Positions 21,971 through 32,072 of a DNA stretch of 64,000 bases are shown here, one piece after another. This stretch comes from Ferriphaselus amnicola (lineage in GTDB: Bacteria; Pseudomonadota; Gammaproteobacteria; Burkholderiales; Gallionellaceae): assembly GCF_000974685.2 (NCBI RefSeq), contig NZ_AP018738.1:1798001-1862000 (forward strand). Direction: 5' to 3'. Within the stretch, counting starts at the first letter, position 1. Each line of letters begins with the position of its first letter. The notes beneath the pieces were generated by a model, which made no database searches, was not told the origin of the DNA, and saw only the letters and a list, made by a program, of their open reading frames with translations. Made by a program: the position numbers and the translations under genes.

Positions 21971-23742
21971 TGAATGAACCGCAAGACTCCATGCAGGATC
22001 TGCGCATGTTCAAGCAAGCGCTGGATCAGCACGCCATCGTCAGCATCGCGGATGCAAGCGGAAGGATCACTTACGTCAACGACAAGTTCTGCCAGATCAG
22101 CCAATACGTGCGGGCGGAGCTACTCGGGCAGAATCACCGCCTGCTCAAATCCGGCGTACATAATGCGTCGTTCTTCGACGACATGTGGCTGACCATTGCC
22201 AGTGGACAGACTTGGCAAGGGGAAATCTGCAATCGCAACAAGAGCGGCGAGCTGTACTGGGTCGAGACCACCATTACGCCCAGCCTAGACGAGAACGGGC
22301 TGCCCTACCAATACGTTTCGGTACGCACCGAGATCACGCAGCTCAAGCAAATTGAAAGTGCGCTTGCCCAAAGCAAGGCGGAGCTGGAAATCCGCGTCAA
22401 ACAAAGAACCGCCGAGCTGGAGCAGACCAAACACACACTGGAAGCTGACGTGCTGGCGCGCAAGCAGATCATGGGCAAACTATTCTACTTCAAGAGTGTG
22501 CTCGATCACTCACAAGATGCCCTATTCATCTTCGATGCGGACACCTTGCGAATGATCTATCTAAACCACAGCGCCGAGACTTGGTTCGGTTTCAGCAAGA
22601 GCGAGTTGATGCAGATGCCTGCACCGCAAAGCGAGCAACTGATGCCCTTCCTCGCGAACAGCGAAATGGTCACCACTTTACGTGCCAACGGCAATGAGGA
22701 CATCACGCTGGATACGGAATACCAGCGCAAGGATGGCAGTCGATTTTCAGTCGAGCTAGCATTGAAACTGGTGACAGGAAACAACGGTAAAGCCGTATTG
22801 GTATCCATTGTACGTAACATCGAGTGGCGCAAAATCGCCTATCAGGAGCAACGCGAGAGTTATGCGGCAGTGCAAGTGCTGAACCGCGAGCTGGAAGAGG
22901 CCCAGAGCCATCTGATGCAATCGGAAAAGATGGCTTCGATTGGTCAGCTAGCCGCCGGCGTAGCACACGAGATCAACAACCCCATCGGCTACGTCTATTC
23001 CAACCTAGGCACATTGGAAAAATATGTGCTGGACACCTTTGCCCTGCTCGACCTGTATGAGCGAGCCGAAACAGCTATCAGCGACGGCGAGGTACGCGCC
23101 CAACTCAAGTTTGCCAAAGATGCGCTGGACATCACCTTTCTCAAAGAGGATCTGCACGCGCTGATGGAGGAATCCAAGGACGGCATCACCCGCGTCAAAA
23201 AGATCGTACAGAACCTGAAAGACTTCTCGCATGTCGATGCCACCGACGAGTGGGGCATTTCTAATCTGCATCAGGGGCTGGACAGCACCTTGAACATCGT
23301 CAACAACGAGATCAAATACAAAGCCGAGGTGGCCAAGGAATACGGCACCATCCCCGAGGTGGAGTGTTTGGCCTCGCAATTGAATCAGGTGTTCATGAAT
23401 CTACTGGTGAATGCGGCCCATGCCATCGAAGAGCATGGCACCATCACCGTTCGCACCGGCCAACAAGGCAATGAAGTTTGGGTGGAAGTCGCCGATACGG
23501 GCAAGGGTATCAAACCAGAGCATCTGAAGAAGATTTTTGATCCCTTTTTCACCACCAAGCCGATCGGCAAGGGCACGGGGTTGGGCTTATCACTGGCTTA
23601 CGGCATCCTGCAAAAGCATCACGGACGGATCGAGGTGCGCAGTGAAGTCGGCAAGGGTACGACCTTCCGGGTCTCACTGCCGAGCAGGCAGCCCCCAGAT
23701 GCAACAAGCGAAAATGGAACGACACATGAGGTGGTTAGATGA
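21967..23742 (+). CDS. PAS-PAS sensor histidine kinase (paralogue 2)
   Basis: 591 residues. The first PAS domain (about 12-125, [23 protein letters not shown], aerotaxis-like) is followed by a coiled coil, a second PAS domain (about 170-290) and a HisKA/HATPase_c transmitter (about 308-580) that duplicates that of the preceding gene. The H-box is [12 protein letters not shown], and the ATP lid is [18 protein letters not shown]. Same phosphotransfer core, different sensor: a typical product of tandem duplication and domain swapping. The ATGA overlap with the REC-HD-GYP gene downstream suggests that protein is its cognate regulator. Confidence 0.93.
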   Translation: MMNEPQDSMQDLRMFKQALDQHAIVSIADASGRITYVNDKFCQISQYVRAELLGQNHRLLKSGVHNASFFDDMWLTIASGQTWQGEICNRNKSGELYWVETTITPSLDENGLPYQYVSVRTEITQLKQIESALAQSKAELEIRVKQRTAELEQTKHTLEADVLARKQIMGKLFYFKSVLDHSQDALFIFDADTLRMIYLNHSAETWFGFSKSELMQMPAPQSEQLMPFLANSEMVTTLRANGNEDITLDTEYQRKDGSRFSVELALKLVTGNNGKAVLVSIVRNIEWRKIAYQEQRESYAAVQVLNRELEEAQSHLMQSEKMASIGQLAAGVAHEINNPIGYVYSNLGTLEKYVLDTFALLDLYERAETAISDGEVRAQLKFAKDALDITFLKEDLHALMEESKDGITRVKKIVQNLKDFSHVDATDEWGISNLHQGLDSTLNIVNNEIKYKAEVAKEYGTIPEVECLASQLNQVFMNLLVNAAHAIEEHGTITVRTGQQGNEVWVEVADTGKGIKPEHLKKIFDPFFTTKPIGKGTGLGLSLAYGILQKHHGRIEVRSEVGKGTTFRVSLPSRQPPDATSENGTTHEVVR

Positions 23743-25052
23743 GCGCAAGTGAGATGCCAGAAATACCAGCAACCGTATTGTTTGTGGATGACGAGACGAA
23801 CATCCTGTCGTCCCTGCGGCGGCTATTTCGTCCGCTGGGCTATCGCATCTTCACGGCAGAGGGTGGCGCGCAAGGTCTGGAGATCATGGAACGCGAGACG
23901 GTCGATCTAGTGGTGTCCGACATGCGGATGCCGGAGATGAACGGCGCACAATTCCTTGAAAAGGTCCGCGAACGCTGGCCTGATACGGTGCGCATCCTGC
24001 TGACCGGCTACGCCGAGATCGGTGCGACCATCGATGCGATCAACAAGGGCCAGATCTACCGCTACGTCTCCAAACCTTGGGAAGATAACGACATCACGTT
24101 GATCGTCAGGCATGCCTTGCAGCAAAAAGTTCTGGAGCGTGAAAAGAAGCGACTTGAAGAGCTAACGAACAAACAGAATGAAGAGCTGAAAGATCTGAAC
24201 GCCAATCTGGAAGCTAAGGTCGTGGCACGCACCAACGAGCTGAACCAGACCATGCAGTCGCTCAATGCCGCCCATGAAAAACTGAAGAAGAGCTTCATTA
24301 CCTCGGTGCGCGTGTTCTCCAACCTGATCGAGATGCGCAACCCCAGCAAATCGGGACACTCGCGCCGGGTCGCCGAACTGGCGCGCACGCTGGCACAGAA
24401 CATGGGCATGAGCGCAGCGGAAGCACAGGACACGTTCATCGCCGGTTTGTTGCTCGACATTGGCAAGATCGGGCTACCGGATCGACTAATCGACCGCCCC
24501 TTCCATAGTCTGACCGCTGATGAGCGCGCCTGTGTCACCAAGTACCCAGCCAAGGGCGAGATGGCGCTGATGGCGCTAGAACAACTGCAAGGTGCGGCAA
24601 AACTCATTCGAAGTCACCGTGAACGCTTCGACGGCACTGGGTATCCAGATCGCTTGTCTGGCCTGTCCATTCCGCTCGGCGCACGCATTCTGGCAATGGC
24701 CGAGGATTACGACACAGCGCTGATGGGAGTCGGATTCACCAAACCGATGAAACCGTCGGAAGCGGCACTCCTGATCGAGGACGACAAAGATAAGCGCTAT
24801 GATCCCGCCGTAGTCAGTGCCTTCCAAGCTGAATTAGACAAGGCTCGTGCAACGACGAACACCATCCCCGAACAGGCTTTATCCTCCGCACAACTCAAGC
24901 CAGGAATGATACTTGCACGCGATTTGATCACTCGAAGTGGCGAGATGCTCCTGTCAAAAGAGTATGTTCTGACTGAGCAACTCATTGAGCAAATCAAGAG
25001 TTTTGAGCACATGGACGGACACTTGCTCACCGTTAACGTCCACCGGACTTAA
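23739..25052 (+). CDS. RpfG-like response regulator with degenerate HD-GYP domain
   Basis: 437 residues: receiver (LFVDDETNI, Asp in VVSDMRMPEMNG), a long coiled coil (about 135-190), then an HD-GYP domain. The GYP loop is intact (FDGTGYPDRLSG), but several metal ligands expected from the family are altered. The HD pair reads LLLDIGK instead of xxHDIGK, the following HP motif reads TKYP, and HHE reads SHRE. GHS and the later Asp (AEDYD) remain. Canonical HD-GYP proteins hydrolyse c-di-GMP; this one may be inactive or altered and may work as a regulated binding module. It ends the first operon. Confidence 0.88.
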   Translation: MSASEMPEIPATVLFVDDETNILSSLRRLFRPLGYRIFTAEGGAQGLEIMERETVDLVVSDMRMPEMNGAQFLEKVRERWPDTVRILLTGYAEIGATIDAINKGQIYRYVSKPWEDNDITLIVRHALQQKVLEREKKRLEELTNKQNEELKDLNANLEAKVVARTNELNQTMQSLNAAHEKLKKSFITSVRVFSNLIEMRNPSKSGHSRRVAELARTLAQNMGMSAAEAQDTFIAGLLLDIGKIGLPDRLIDRPFHSLTADERACVTKYPAKGEMALMALEQLQGAAKLIRSHRERFDGTGYPDRLSGLSIPLGARILAMAEDYDTALMGVGFTKPMKPSEAALLIEDDKDKRYDPAVVSAFQAELDKARATTNTIPEQALSSAQLKPGMILARDLITRSGEMLLSKEYVLTEQLIEQIKSFEHMDGHLLTVNVHRT

Positions 25053-25117
25053 CACGAAGTAACCTATTACCCATGACCCGTTCGACGACTGTTTCGCCTA
25101 CCTATCCAGTAAAGCTA

Positions 25118-25147
25118 TTGACGCCACCTCGGTATCTTTGATAACTT
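25118..25147 (+). promoter_or_regulatory. Sigma70-like promoter of second signalling operon
   Basis: TTGACG (25118-25123), 18-bp spacer, TAACTT (25142-25147). The spacer and the distance to the repeated element match the first promoter, within 1 bp. The half-site-like ATCCAGTAAAG lies just upstream. Confidence 0.6.
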
Positions 25148-25153
25148 CCACAC

Positions 25154-25210
25154 CGTACGCAACCCAACCCCCGTTGCTATTTTCCCAAGAGGGGGTTTTG
25201 TGTACGCACT
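25154..25210 (+). promoter_or_regulatory. Repeated structured leader element, copy 2
   Basis: Second copy of the element at 16681. The two outer blocks are conserved while the apical loop is two bases shorter and different. The one base change in the 5' block (T to C) falls in the AACCCC(T/C) segment opposite GGGGGTT and keeps pairing (G-U to G-C). The alternative GCAAC/GTTGC hairpin is also kept. It lies 115 bp upstream of the PilZ gene. A second, unrelated strong hairpin follows at 25243-25267. Confidence 0.6.
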
Positions 25211-25328
25211 TCGCTTCACGCCATCGAATTCCACGTTCACGCCACGCGCCCTAGTTAGGGGCGCGTGTACTTTGTCATGCTTAAGCAAGCTGCAAATGCT
25301 CGCCCTCATTCATCGGAGGTATCTATGA
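25200..25328 (+). CDS. Possible leader reading frame in element copy 2
   Basis: A 42-codon frame opens at the same GTG of the element (MYALRFTPS...) and its TGA overlaps the ATG of the PilZ gene as ATGA, a typical translational-coupling arrangement. The peptide is not similar to the copy-1 frame after MYAL. It reads through the hairpin at 25243-25267 and the PilZ ribosome-binding site. It may be chance; supporting evidence is only the parallel with copy 1. Confidence 0.25.
   Translation: MYALRFTPSNSTFTPRALVRGACTLSCLSKLQMLALIHRRYL
25243..25267 (+). promoter_or_regulatory. Strong hairpin in PilZ leader
   Basis: A 9-bp perfect stem CACGCGCCC/GGGCGCGTG with a 7-base loop TAGTTAG. It is not followed by a T-run (TACTTTGTC), so it is more likely a structural or weak attenuating hairpin than a full terminator. 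It lies 58 bp before the PilZ ATG. Confidence 0.5.
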
Positions 25329-25732
25329 CACTCAGTTTGGAACGCCGCCAACACCCAAGATTCCAAATCAATAATCGTACCGCTATCATGTTCGGGCAAG
25401 GCCGCATCCGCGACATTTATCACGGAGATACAAGCAACCTATCTTTGGGAGGTGCCAGCATCCTCTGCAATCTAAAGCTGCGGGAAGCGATGGAGGAGGT
25501 GGTCATTTTCCTGTTCGCCCCTACCCCGCAGATCCAGCACATCAAAACGCGCGCCAGAGTCTTGCACGCCAGCTCGTTTGCCGATAGCACCTCTCGACTG
25601 AGAGTGGCATTCACCGAATTCTGTGGTGATGGCATCGCCAGACTAACGACCCTGTTGGAGGCAAACCCACATTTGATTCTCACAGATATTGTGACAACGG
25701 AGCGATCACCATCGAAATCTGATGACGAATAG
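25325..25732 (+). CDS. PilZ-domain protein, predicted c-di-GMP receptor
   Basis: 135 residues forming a single PilZ domain. Both c-di-GMP binding motifs are present: RRQHPRF (RxxxR type) near residue 7 and SNLSLGGAS (the D/NxSxxG motif) near residue 39. The ATG at 25325 has GGAGG six bases upstream; an in-frame start 20 codons earlier has no ribosome-binding site. It is the first gene of the second operon and overlaps the following PAS-GGDEF gene by 11 bp. It is a natural reader for the c-di-GMP made by its neighbours. Confidence 0.9.
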   Translation: MTLSLERRQHPRFQINNRTAIMFGQGRIRDIYHGDTSNLSLGGASILCNLKLREAMEEVVIFLFAPTPQIQHIKTRARVLHASSFADSTSRLRVAFTEFCGDGIARLTTLLEANPHLILTDIVTTERSPSKSDDE

Positions 25733-27326
25733 CACGTATGCTTCTTTACCACCGGGATTCTTCGGCCAGCTCTTTGAGCATGCTGCCGATCCCGTCTTCG
25801 TTCTCGATATCGCAGGACATTTCATCGCCGTCAATCAAGCGGCGTGCGACCACACTGGCTATAGCCGCAATGAATTGCTGACGATGCGCTTGGAACACAT
25901 TGATGAGACCGCATCGCCACAACAGCTCACTCAGCGCCAGAAGGATGGTTGGACTACTAGTGCGATGCACTTACGCAAGGATGGCACTCGAATCCCTGTC
26001 GATATGCACATTAAGATGGTCGAGCATGAGGATAGATGGCTTACGCTGATTATCTGCCGGGATGTGACCGAGCGCAGCCTGAAAGAGATCGAATACCGCA
26101 ATATCATCCAGACCACTGCCGACGGCTTTTGGAGCTCGAGTGCAACAGATGCTCGCATACTTGATGTCAATGAAGCCTATTGTCAAATGGTCGGCTATAC
26201 GCGGGAAGAGCTGCTGACTATGCGCATTTTCGATCTGGAAGCTTCCGAATCGCCAGAAGAGACCGCAAGGCATATCAGCAGAATCATCGAATCTGGAAGC
26301 GACTTCTTTGAAACCCAGCATCGGCATAAAGATGGCCATCTGATCGAGATCGAAGCCAGAGTCAGTTATGCCAGCATCCGTGGCGGCATGTTCTACACAT
26401 TCGTGCGCGACATTTCCGTACGCAAACGCCATGAGGAGGAACTGAAGCTGGCCGCTTCCGTGTTTAATGCCAGTAGCGCCTCGATCGTGATTACTGACCG
26501 AGACAACAAAATCGTCAGCGTTAATCCCGCCTTCACGACAATAAGCGGCTATGAACCCGAAGAGGTGGTTGGTAAAAATCCAAATGTTTTAAGCTCGGGC
26601 AAGCAGTCCAAAGAGTTCTACCGCGATATGTGGGAAAGCCTAGCGCGCTACCACTATTGGCAAGGTGAGTTGTGGAATCGACGCAAGGATGGCCAGATCT
26701 ACGCCGAGCAGCTAACCATCAACATCATTTCTAACAAGGATGGCAGCGTCCACCGTCATGTGGCCATCTTTTCAGACATCACGGAAAAGAAGCAAGCGGA
26801 AGATCTATTGTGGCGGCAGGCCAACTACGACTCGGTGACTAACCTCCCTAATCGTAGGTTGTTTCTCGATCGCCTCACACAGGAAATAAAAAAGTGTCGC
26901 CGGGCCACGACATCACTGGCGCTGCTATTCATCGATCTAGATCGATTCAAAGAGGTCAACGATCGCCACGGCCACAATATCGGCGATCAATTATTGATCG
27001 AGTCGGCACGCCGACTCAACGCCTGTGTGCGCGGTACCGACACGGTGGCGCGACTTGGCGGGGATGAATTCACCATCATCCTCACCAATATCACCGAGGC
27101 GACCGGAGTCGAAACCGTAGCCAAAAACATCAACAACGCATTACAGGAAGCCTTCCATTTCAACGGACTCAATATCCAGATTTCAGGAAGTGTCGGCATT
27201 GCGCACTACCCTGCCGATGCCACCACCCCAGATGATCTAACAACCAAGGCTGACATTGCCATGTACGCCTCCAAACGCCATGGACGTAATCGAATTTGCT
27301 TTTACTCCGACGAACTAGAATGTTGA
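25722..27326 (+). CDS. PAS-PAS-PAS diguanylate cyclase
   Basis: 534 residues, no membrane segments. Three PAS domains (about 8-120, 125-240, 245-360) precede a GGDEF domain (about 370-530) with the consensus active site RLGGDEFTIIL and an RGTD inhibitory site five residues before it. The third PAS domain resembles those in the next gene (NPAFTTISGYEPEEV, NPNVLSSGKQ). It starts inside the end of the PilZ gene, and its own end overlaps the start of the MASE1 protein, so the three are translationally linked. Confidence 0.92.
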   Translation: MTNSTYASLPPGFFGQLFEHAADPVFVLDIAGHFIAVNQAACDHTGYSRNELLTMRLEHIDETASPQQLTQRQKDGWTTSAMHLRKDGTRIPVDMHIKMVEHEDRWLTLIICRDVTERSLKEIEYRNIIQTTADGFWSSSATDARILDVNEAYCQMVGYTREELLTMRIFDLEASESPEETARHISRIIESGSDFFETQHRHKDGHLIEIEARVSYASIRGGMFYTFVRDISVRKRHEEELKLAASVFNASSASIVITDRDNKIVSVNPAFTTISGYEPEEVVGKNPNVLSSGKQSKEFYRDMWESLARYHYWQGELWNRRKDGQIYAEQLTINIISNKDGSVHRHVAIFSDITEKKQAEDLLWRQANYDSVTNLPNRRLFLDRLTQEIKKCRRATTSLALLFIDLDRFKEVNDRHGHNIGDQLLIESARRLNACVRGTDTVARLGGDEFTIILTNITEATGVETVAKNINNALQEAFHFNGLNIQISGSVGIAHYPADATTPDDLTTKADIAMYASKRHGRNRICFYSDELEC

Positions 27327-30300
27327 GATCCATGCTACCCACACTCACGCTGCTTTCGCAGCCCACGTACCTCGGGAAATTGTTGCTAGTCGCGCTCGCT
27401 TACTTTGTTAGCGGCAAGCTAGGCTTGTCGATTCCCTATGTCGGCTCCAACATCACGCTGTTCTGGCTACCCACAGGCATCGCCGTCGCGGCACTGTTTC
27501 GCTTAGGCACAAATCTATGGCCGGCTGTCTTTGTCTCTGCCTTTGCTGTCAACCTATCTATCGGTACGCCTTGGCCACTCGCATTAGGCATTGCTGTGAC
27601 GAATACCCTTGCCCCCACTGCGACCACATGGTGGTTGCAATACTATGGCCTGCATCCAGCCCTTGAGCGCCGGAGGGATATTGTCTTGCTGACGATCGCA
27701 GCGGCCGTGGGCATGCTCATCTCAGCTGTGGGCGGTTCGCTGACGCTTAATTTGGCAGGAATGATCAGCAATGAGTCATTCTTTGCGGCGGTGTTAGCCT
27801 GGTGGTCAGGCGACTGGGTCGGCGTGCTGCTGGGAGGAACGCTGCTGCTATCCATCAACCGGGAGAGTCTGCAACAGATACAGCGACACGCTCTCGAATT
27901 CTTGGTTTGGCTCGTTGTGACAGCCTTCGTAGGTTGGGCGGTGTTCTTCGACAACACGGGCAGCGATGTCAGACCGCTGGCCTTCTTCACCCTGCCCATC
28001 GTCATTTGGGCAGCCATACGCTTTGGCGCAACCGGCGGAGCGATCTCGACGGTAGTAATCTCGCTGATCGCAGCGTGGTCAACGTCGCACGGCAAAGGGC
28101 AGTTCTACCCCAATAGCCTGTTTTTGTTATGGGCTTATATGGGTATCCTAGCGTTCTCAGCCTTAATGATCACGGCCTTGCTGGCCGAGCGTAAGCGAGC
28201 AGAGGATCGCGCCACCTTGATCCTTCAGTCGGTCAATCAAGGCGTCTGGGGACTGGATGCGGATGGCAATGTCATGTTCGTCAATGCAGCAGCCGAACGA
28301 ATGTTTGGCTACGCTCAAGACGAGTTGATCGGCAAGCCGATGCACGTCACGGTGCATCACTCCTATCGGGATGGTGAGCATTACCCGCTGGCGGCCTGCC
28401 CGATGCACGCCACACTTGCCGATGGTAAGCCGCGCATGCGCAAAGACGAGGTGATGTGGCGCAAGGATGGCAGCAGCTTCCCCGTGGAATACAGTTCTTA
28501 CCCAATTTGCAGTCAGGGCAGCTTGCTCGGCGTAGTGGTCGTATGTCAGGACAATACCGAGAAAAAAGCCACGGAAGATGCTCTGCTCAGTAGCGAGCAG
28601 CGTTTCAAAACCATCGTGCAGTCCAATCCTATTCCCATTCTGATCACACGCATGGCCGATGGCTGCATCATCGAGGCCAATGCTGCATTCCTAAAAATGT
28701 TTGGTTACACGCGGGATAAGCTGATCGGCCATACCAGCCTCGAACTTAATCTATGGTGCAACCTAGAGGAGCGCGCACGGTTGCTGGAAGAACTCCAACG
28801 GGTTGGCGCACTGACGAATGCCGTCCTTGAATATCGCAAGCAGTCAGGTGCAACCGGCATGGTGAGCTTGTCTGCCCAACGGATCACTCTGGATGGCGAA
28901 CCCTGCATTCTTGGAGTCGGTGAAGACATCACGACACGAAAACTGGCGGAAGACCGACTGCGCGAAACGAACGAGAAACTGCGAGGCCTGTTCGACCTGT
29001 CACCGGTCGGCATCGCCTTGACAGATATGGAAGGCCAGTACATCGAATTCAATGAGGCGTTCCGCAATATCTGCGGTTATCCCGAAGACGAATTGAGACA
29101 ACTGGACTACTGGAAGCTGACCCCTAAAGAGTATGCCGATCAGGAAGCGCTCCAACTAGACAGCTTGGAGCGATGTGGACGGTATGGGCCTTATGAGAAG
29201 GAATATGTTCGCAAGGATGGCTCGCACATTCCGCTTCAATTGAACGGCATGCTGATCGAAGGGCATGAAGGACAGCGCTACATCTGGTCGATCGTGGAAG
29301 ATATCAGCGAGCGCAAGCGAACTGAGCTTCAGATGCAGGAAAACCAAGCGCGGCTGACCGGCCTGATTGAGTCTGCGATGGATGCCATCATTTCCATGGG
29401 CGAAGATCACAAGGTCACGATCTTCAACCAAGGAGCCGAGAGGATATTCGGATATCGCGCCCGAGACATTCTTGGTCAGCCCATCGAGCAGCTGTTCCCA
29501 GTGCGTTATCGCCCTATGCACAAACAACATGTCGAGCGCTTCGACAGCTCCGGCAAAGCCACGCGCAACCTAGACATGTCCAGTATGTCATCTGGTCTGC
29601 GTGCCAACGGCGAAGAGTTTCCGTTCGAAGCCTCCATCTCCAAGATCGAGGTAGCCGGGAAGAAATACTATACCGCCATCCTGCGCGATGTCACCCACCG
29701 CAAACAGAGTGAAGATGCGCTGATGCTGGCCTCTTCGGTTTATCAGGCCAGCCATGAAGGCATCGTCGTGACAGACGAGAATAACCATATCATCGAAGTC
29801 AATCCGGCATTCACCCGCATCACCGGATATACCTTGGGCGAAGTGCATGGCCGCAATCCGAGTATGCTCAAATCGGGAGAGCACGACAAAAAATTCTATG
29901 CCGAGATGTGGGATGCACTTCGCCAGAAAGGCCATTGGCAAGGTGAAGTATGGGATAGGCGCAAGGACGGCACACTACAAGCCAAGTGGCTCAACATCAG
30001 CGTGCTACACCACGAAGATGGCAGCATCTACAGGCATGTCGGACAGTTTTCTGACATCACTGAGAAAAAGCGCAAGGATGAGCTGATCTGGACACAAGCC
30101 AATTACGACGCTCTGACCAACCTTCCGAATCGCCGCTTACTGATCGATCGTATCCATCAAGCGGCTTCGTCCAGCTCGCGCAGCGGAAAACATGGCGCTT
30201 TACTCGCACTCGACCTCGACCAATTCAAACAATTGAACGATACCTTGGGACATAGCATGGGAGATCGGCTTCTGCTCGAAGTCGCCCGCCGCTTGCAGGC

Positions 30301-31462
30301 ATCGGTACGCGAGGAGGATATGGTAGCCCGGTTGGGAGGCGATGAGTTTCTAGTGGTGCTCACCGAACTCAGCAGCGACAGGAGCGAGGCCGCGATTCAG
30401 GCTGAACAGGTCGCAGAAAAGATCCGTGCAGAACTGTGTAGCCCCTATCACTTCGGCGACTTCGAGTACCACAGCAGCTCCAGCATCGGCATCATCCTGT
30501 TCCTCGGCCATTCGGACAGCCATGAAGAGCTACTCGCGCATGTGGATTCCGCCATGTATCAAGCAAAATCGAACGGGCGCAATACCACCTGCTTCTTTGA
30601 CTCATCCATGCAGGACGCTCTGGAAAAACGTAGCCAACTGGACAATGCCCTGCGCGCCGCCCTCGTTCGTGACGAACTTATCCTCTACTACCAGCTGCAA
30701 GTCGATCACTCTGGCCAACCGATAGGCGCAGAAGCGCTGCTACGCTGGGCACATCCCAAGTTGGGGATGGTCTCGCCGGCACAATTCATCCCCGTCGCGG
30801 AAGAAACTGGGATGATCCTGCCCATTGGCCGCTGGGTGATCGAAACCGCCTGCGCGCAATTGGCTCGCTGGCAGCTTGATCCACGTTTATCCCACCTGAG
30901 CATCGCCGTCAATGTTAGCGCCCGACAGTTCCGGGAACTGGGTTTCGTCAGCCAGGTTCGCGAGGCCATCGCCACCAGCGGCATCGACCCGGCAGTTCTG
31001 AAGCTGGAGTTGACTGAAAGTCTGGTGCTACACAATGTCGAGCACAGTATAGAAAAGATGCACGAACTGAGAAGTCTGGGCATACGCTTCTCCATGGACG
31101 ACTTCGGTACCGGCTACTCGTCCCTGTCCTACCTGAGCCGTCTGCCCATCGATCAACTCAAGATCGACCAGTCATTCGTTCGCAACATCACCACCGATCA
31201 GCACGACGCTGCCATCGTCCAGACCATCATCTCCATGGCGCAAGGCTTAGGGCTGGAAGTGATTGCGGAAGGCGTGGAAACTGAGGCTCAGCGCGAGTTC
31301 CTCGAACTACGCGGCTGCGACAACTATCAAGGCTATCTGTATGCCAGACCTATGCCTATCCATGACGTGGAGGCCTTGCTTGAGAGCCAAGTTATAGCTC
31401 TAGTTCACCCCCAACGACTCGCACAGCCGTCCAACCAGCGATCTCAGCTCTGCCACCTCTGA
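27320..31462 (+). CDS. MASE1-multiPAS-GGDEF-EAL c-di-GMP enzyme
   Basis: A very large (1380-residue) membrane protein. The N-terminal MASE1 sensor has about eight helices (residues 10-300, e.g. [17 protein letters not shown]). About five PAS domains follow to roughly residue 930, then GGDEF and EAL. Both catalytic modules look intact. The cyclase site is [11 protein letters not shown] with a REED inhibitory site. The phosphodiesterase shows [39 protein letters not shown] and IAEGVETE. It could make or break c-di-GMP depending on signal. The start at 27320 overlaps the previous stop; ATG at 27332 is an alternative. Its last 63 bp overlap the convergent yceH gene. Confidence 0.92.
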   Translation: MLRSMLPTLTLLSQPTYLGKLLLVALAYFVSGKLGLSIPYVGSNITLFWLPTGIAVAALFRLGTNLWPAVFVSAFAVNLSIGTPWPLALGIAVTNTLAPTATTWWLQYYGLHPALERRRDIVLLTIAAAVGMLISAVGGSLTLNLAGMISNESFFAAVLAWWSGDWVGVLLGGTLLLSINRESLQQIQRHALEFLVWLVVTAFVGWAVFFDNTGSDVRPLAFFTLPIVIWAAIRFGATGGAISTVVISLIAAWSTSHGKGQFYPNSLFLLWAYMGILAFSALMITALLAERKRAEDRATLILQSVNQGVWGLDADGNVMFVNAAAERMFGYAQDELIGKPMHVTVHHSYRDGEHYPLAACPMHATLADGKPRMRKDEVMWRKDGSSFPVEYSSYPICSQGSLLGVVVVCQDNTEKKATEDALLSSEQRFKTIVQSNPIPILITRMADGCIIEANAAFLKMFGYTRDKLIGHTSLELNLWCNLEERARLLEELQRVGALTNAVLEYRKQSGATGMVSLSAQRITLDGEPCILGVGEDITTRKLAEDRLRETNEKLRGLFDLSPVGIALTDMEGQYIEFNEAFRNICGYPEDELRQLDYWKLTPKEYADQEALQLDSLERCGRYGPYEKEYVRKDGSHIPLQLNGMLIEGHEGQRYIWSIVEDISERKRTELQMQENQARLTGLIESAMDAIISMGEDHKVTIFNQGAERIFGYRARDILGQPIEQLFPVRYRPMHKQHVERFDSSGKATRNLDMSSMSSGLRANGEEFPFEASISKIEVAGKKYYTAILRDVTHRKQSEDALMLASSVYQASHEGIVVTDENNHIIEVNPAFTRITGYTLGEVHGRNPSMLKSGEHDKKFYAEMWDALRQKGHWQGEVWDRRKDGTLQAKWLNISVLHHEDGSIYRHVGQFSDITEKKRKDELIWTQANYDALTNLPNRRLLIDRIHQAASSSSRSGKHGALLALDLDQFKQLNDTLGHSMGDRLLLEVARRLQASVREEDMVARLGGDEFLVVLTELSSDRSEAAIQAEQVAEKIRAELCSPYHFGDFEYHSSSSIGIILFLGHSDSHEELLAHVDSAMYQAKSNGRNTTCFFDSSMQDALEKRSQLDNALRAALVRDELILYYQLQVDHSGQPIGAEALLRWAHPKLGMVSPAQFIPVAEETGMILPIGRWVIETACAQLARWQLDPRLSHLSIAVNVSARQFRELGFVSQVREAIATSGIDPAVLKLELTESLVLHNVEHSIEKMHELRSLGIRFSMDDFGTGYSSLSYLSRLPIDQLKIDQSFVRNITTDQHDAAIVQTIISMAQGLGLEVIAEGVETEAQREFLELRGCDNYQGYLYARPMPIHDVEALLESQVIALVHPQRLAQPSNQRSQLCHL

Positions 31463-32059
31463 TTCCAATCGGGCGACATTGGCTTTCAGGGCGGCGATCT
31501 CGCCAAGGCTGACATCGCCGGAAGGCGCAGAGTACGGGGCAGTAGCCATCGCTTCGATCACTGGCTCGCCCGAGAGCAAGTGCATCCAGCGATTCTCGCG
31601 GGAACCGGGCTGGCGGGGAAGTTCGACGACTAGCGCTCCGGCCTCCCGTTCACGCAACTCATCGAGAAAGCTCTCGACAGAGGAGATGTCGGCAAAGGAA
31701 TGTAGCCGTTCGCTGTTGATACGCAATTCGCCAGCAGTCTGTGGGCCGCGCAGCATGAGAGTGGCGAGTAAAGCGGTGGATTGGGTAGGCACGCGCAGGA
31801 CGCGCTCGATGTTATGGGCGTAGCGCGCCACCCGCCCACCACTGGACTCAACCACCAAGGTCTGCCCGCGCAGGCTGTCCAGCGCCGCTTGCACCTCAGC
31901 TTCGGTCGCTTCGATCACAGGATTGCGACTGGTCTTCTGATTGCAACCCGATAGCAAGGTATTAAGGGTCAACGGATAAGTGTCGGGCACAGTGCGCTGC
32001 TTTTCAGCCAATACACCAAGGACACGGGTTTCGAGCAAGGAAAGAGTCTGTATGGTCAT
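31400..32059 (-). CDS. YceH family protein (DUF480)
   Basis: 219 residues, close to the family norm of about 215. The start [30 protein letters not shown] and [10 protein letters not shown] are diagnostic. The fold is two winged-helix domains; the molecular role is not established. A C-terminal coiled-coil segment ([20 protein letters not shown]) is visible. It lies 13 bp downstream of mnmC and ends inside the 3' end of the convergent GGDEF-EAL gene. Confidence 0.9.
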   Translation of the reverse strand: MTIQTLSLLETRVLGVLAEKQRTVPDTYPLTLNTLLSGCNQKTSRNPVIEATEAEVQAALDSLRGQTLVVESSGGRVARYAHNIERVLRVPTQSTALLATLMLRGPQTAGELRINSERLHSFADISSVESFLDELREREAGALVVELPRQPGSRENRWMHLLSGEPVIEAMATAPYSAPSGDVSLGEIAALKANVARLESEVAELRSLVGRLCESLGVN

Positions 32060-32072
32060 TTTATTCGGTCGG

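Noticed and set aside
25154-25210. Element copy 2 simply as the terminator of the first signalling operon
   Set aside because: Stem GGGGG followed by TTTTG looks terminator-like. However, the same element also lies in the divergent region at 16681 where there is no upstream plus-strand gene, and both copies sit just after a promoter.
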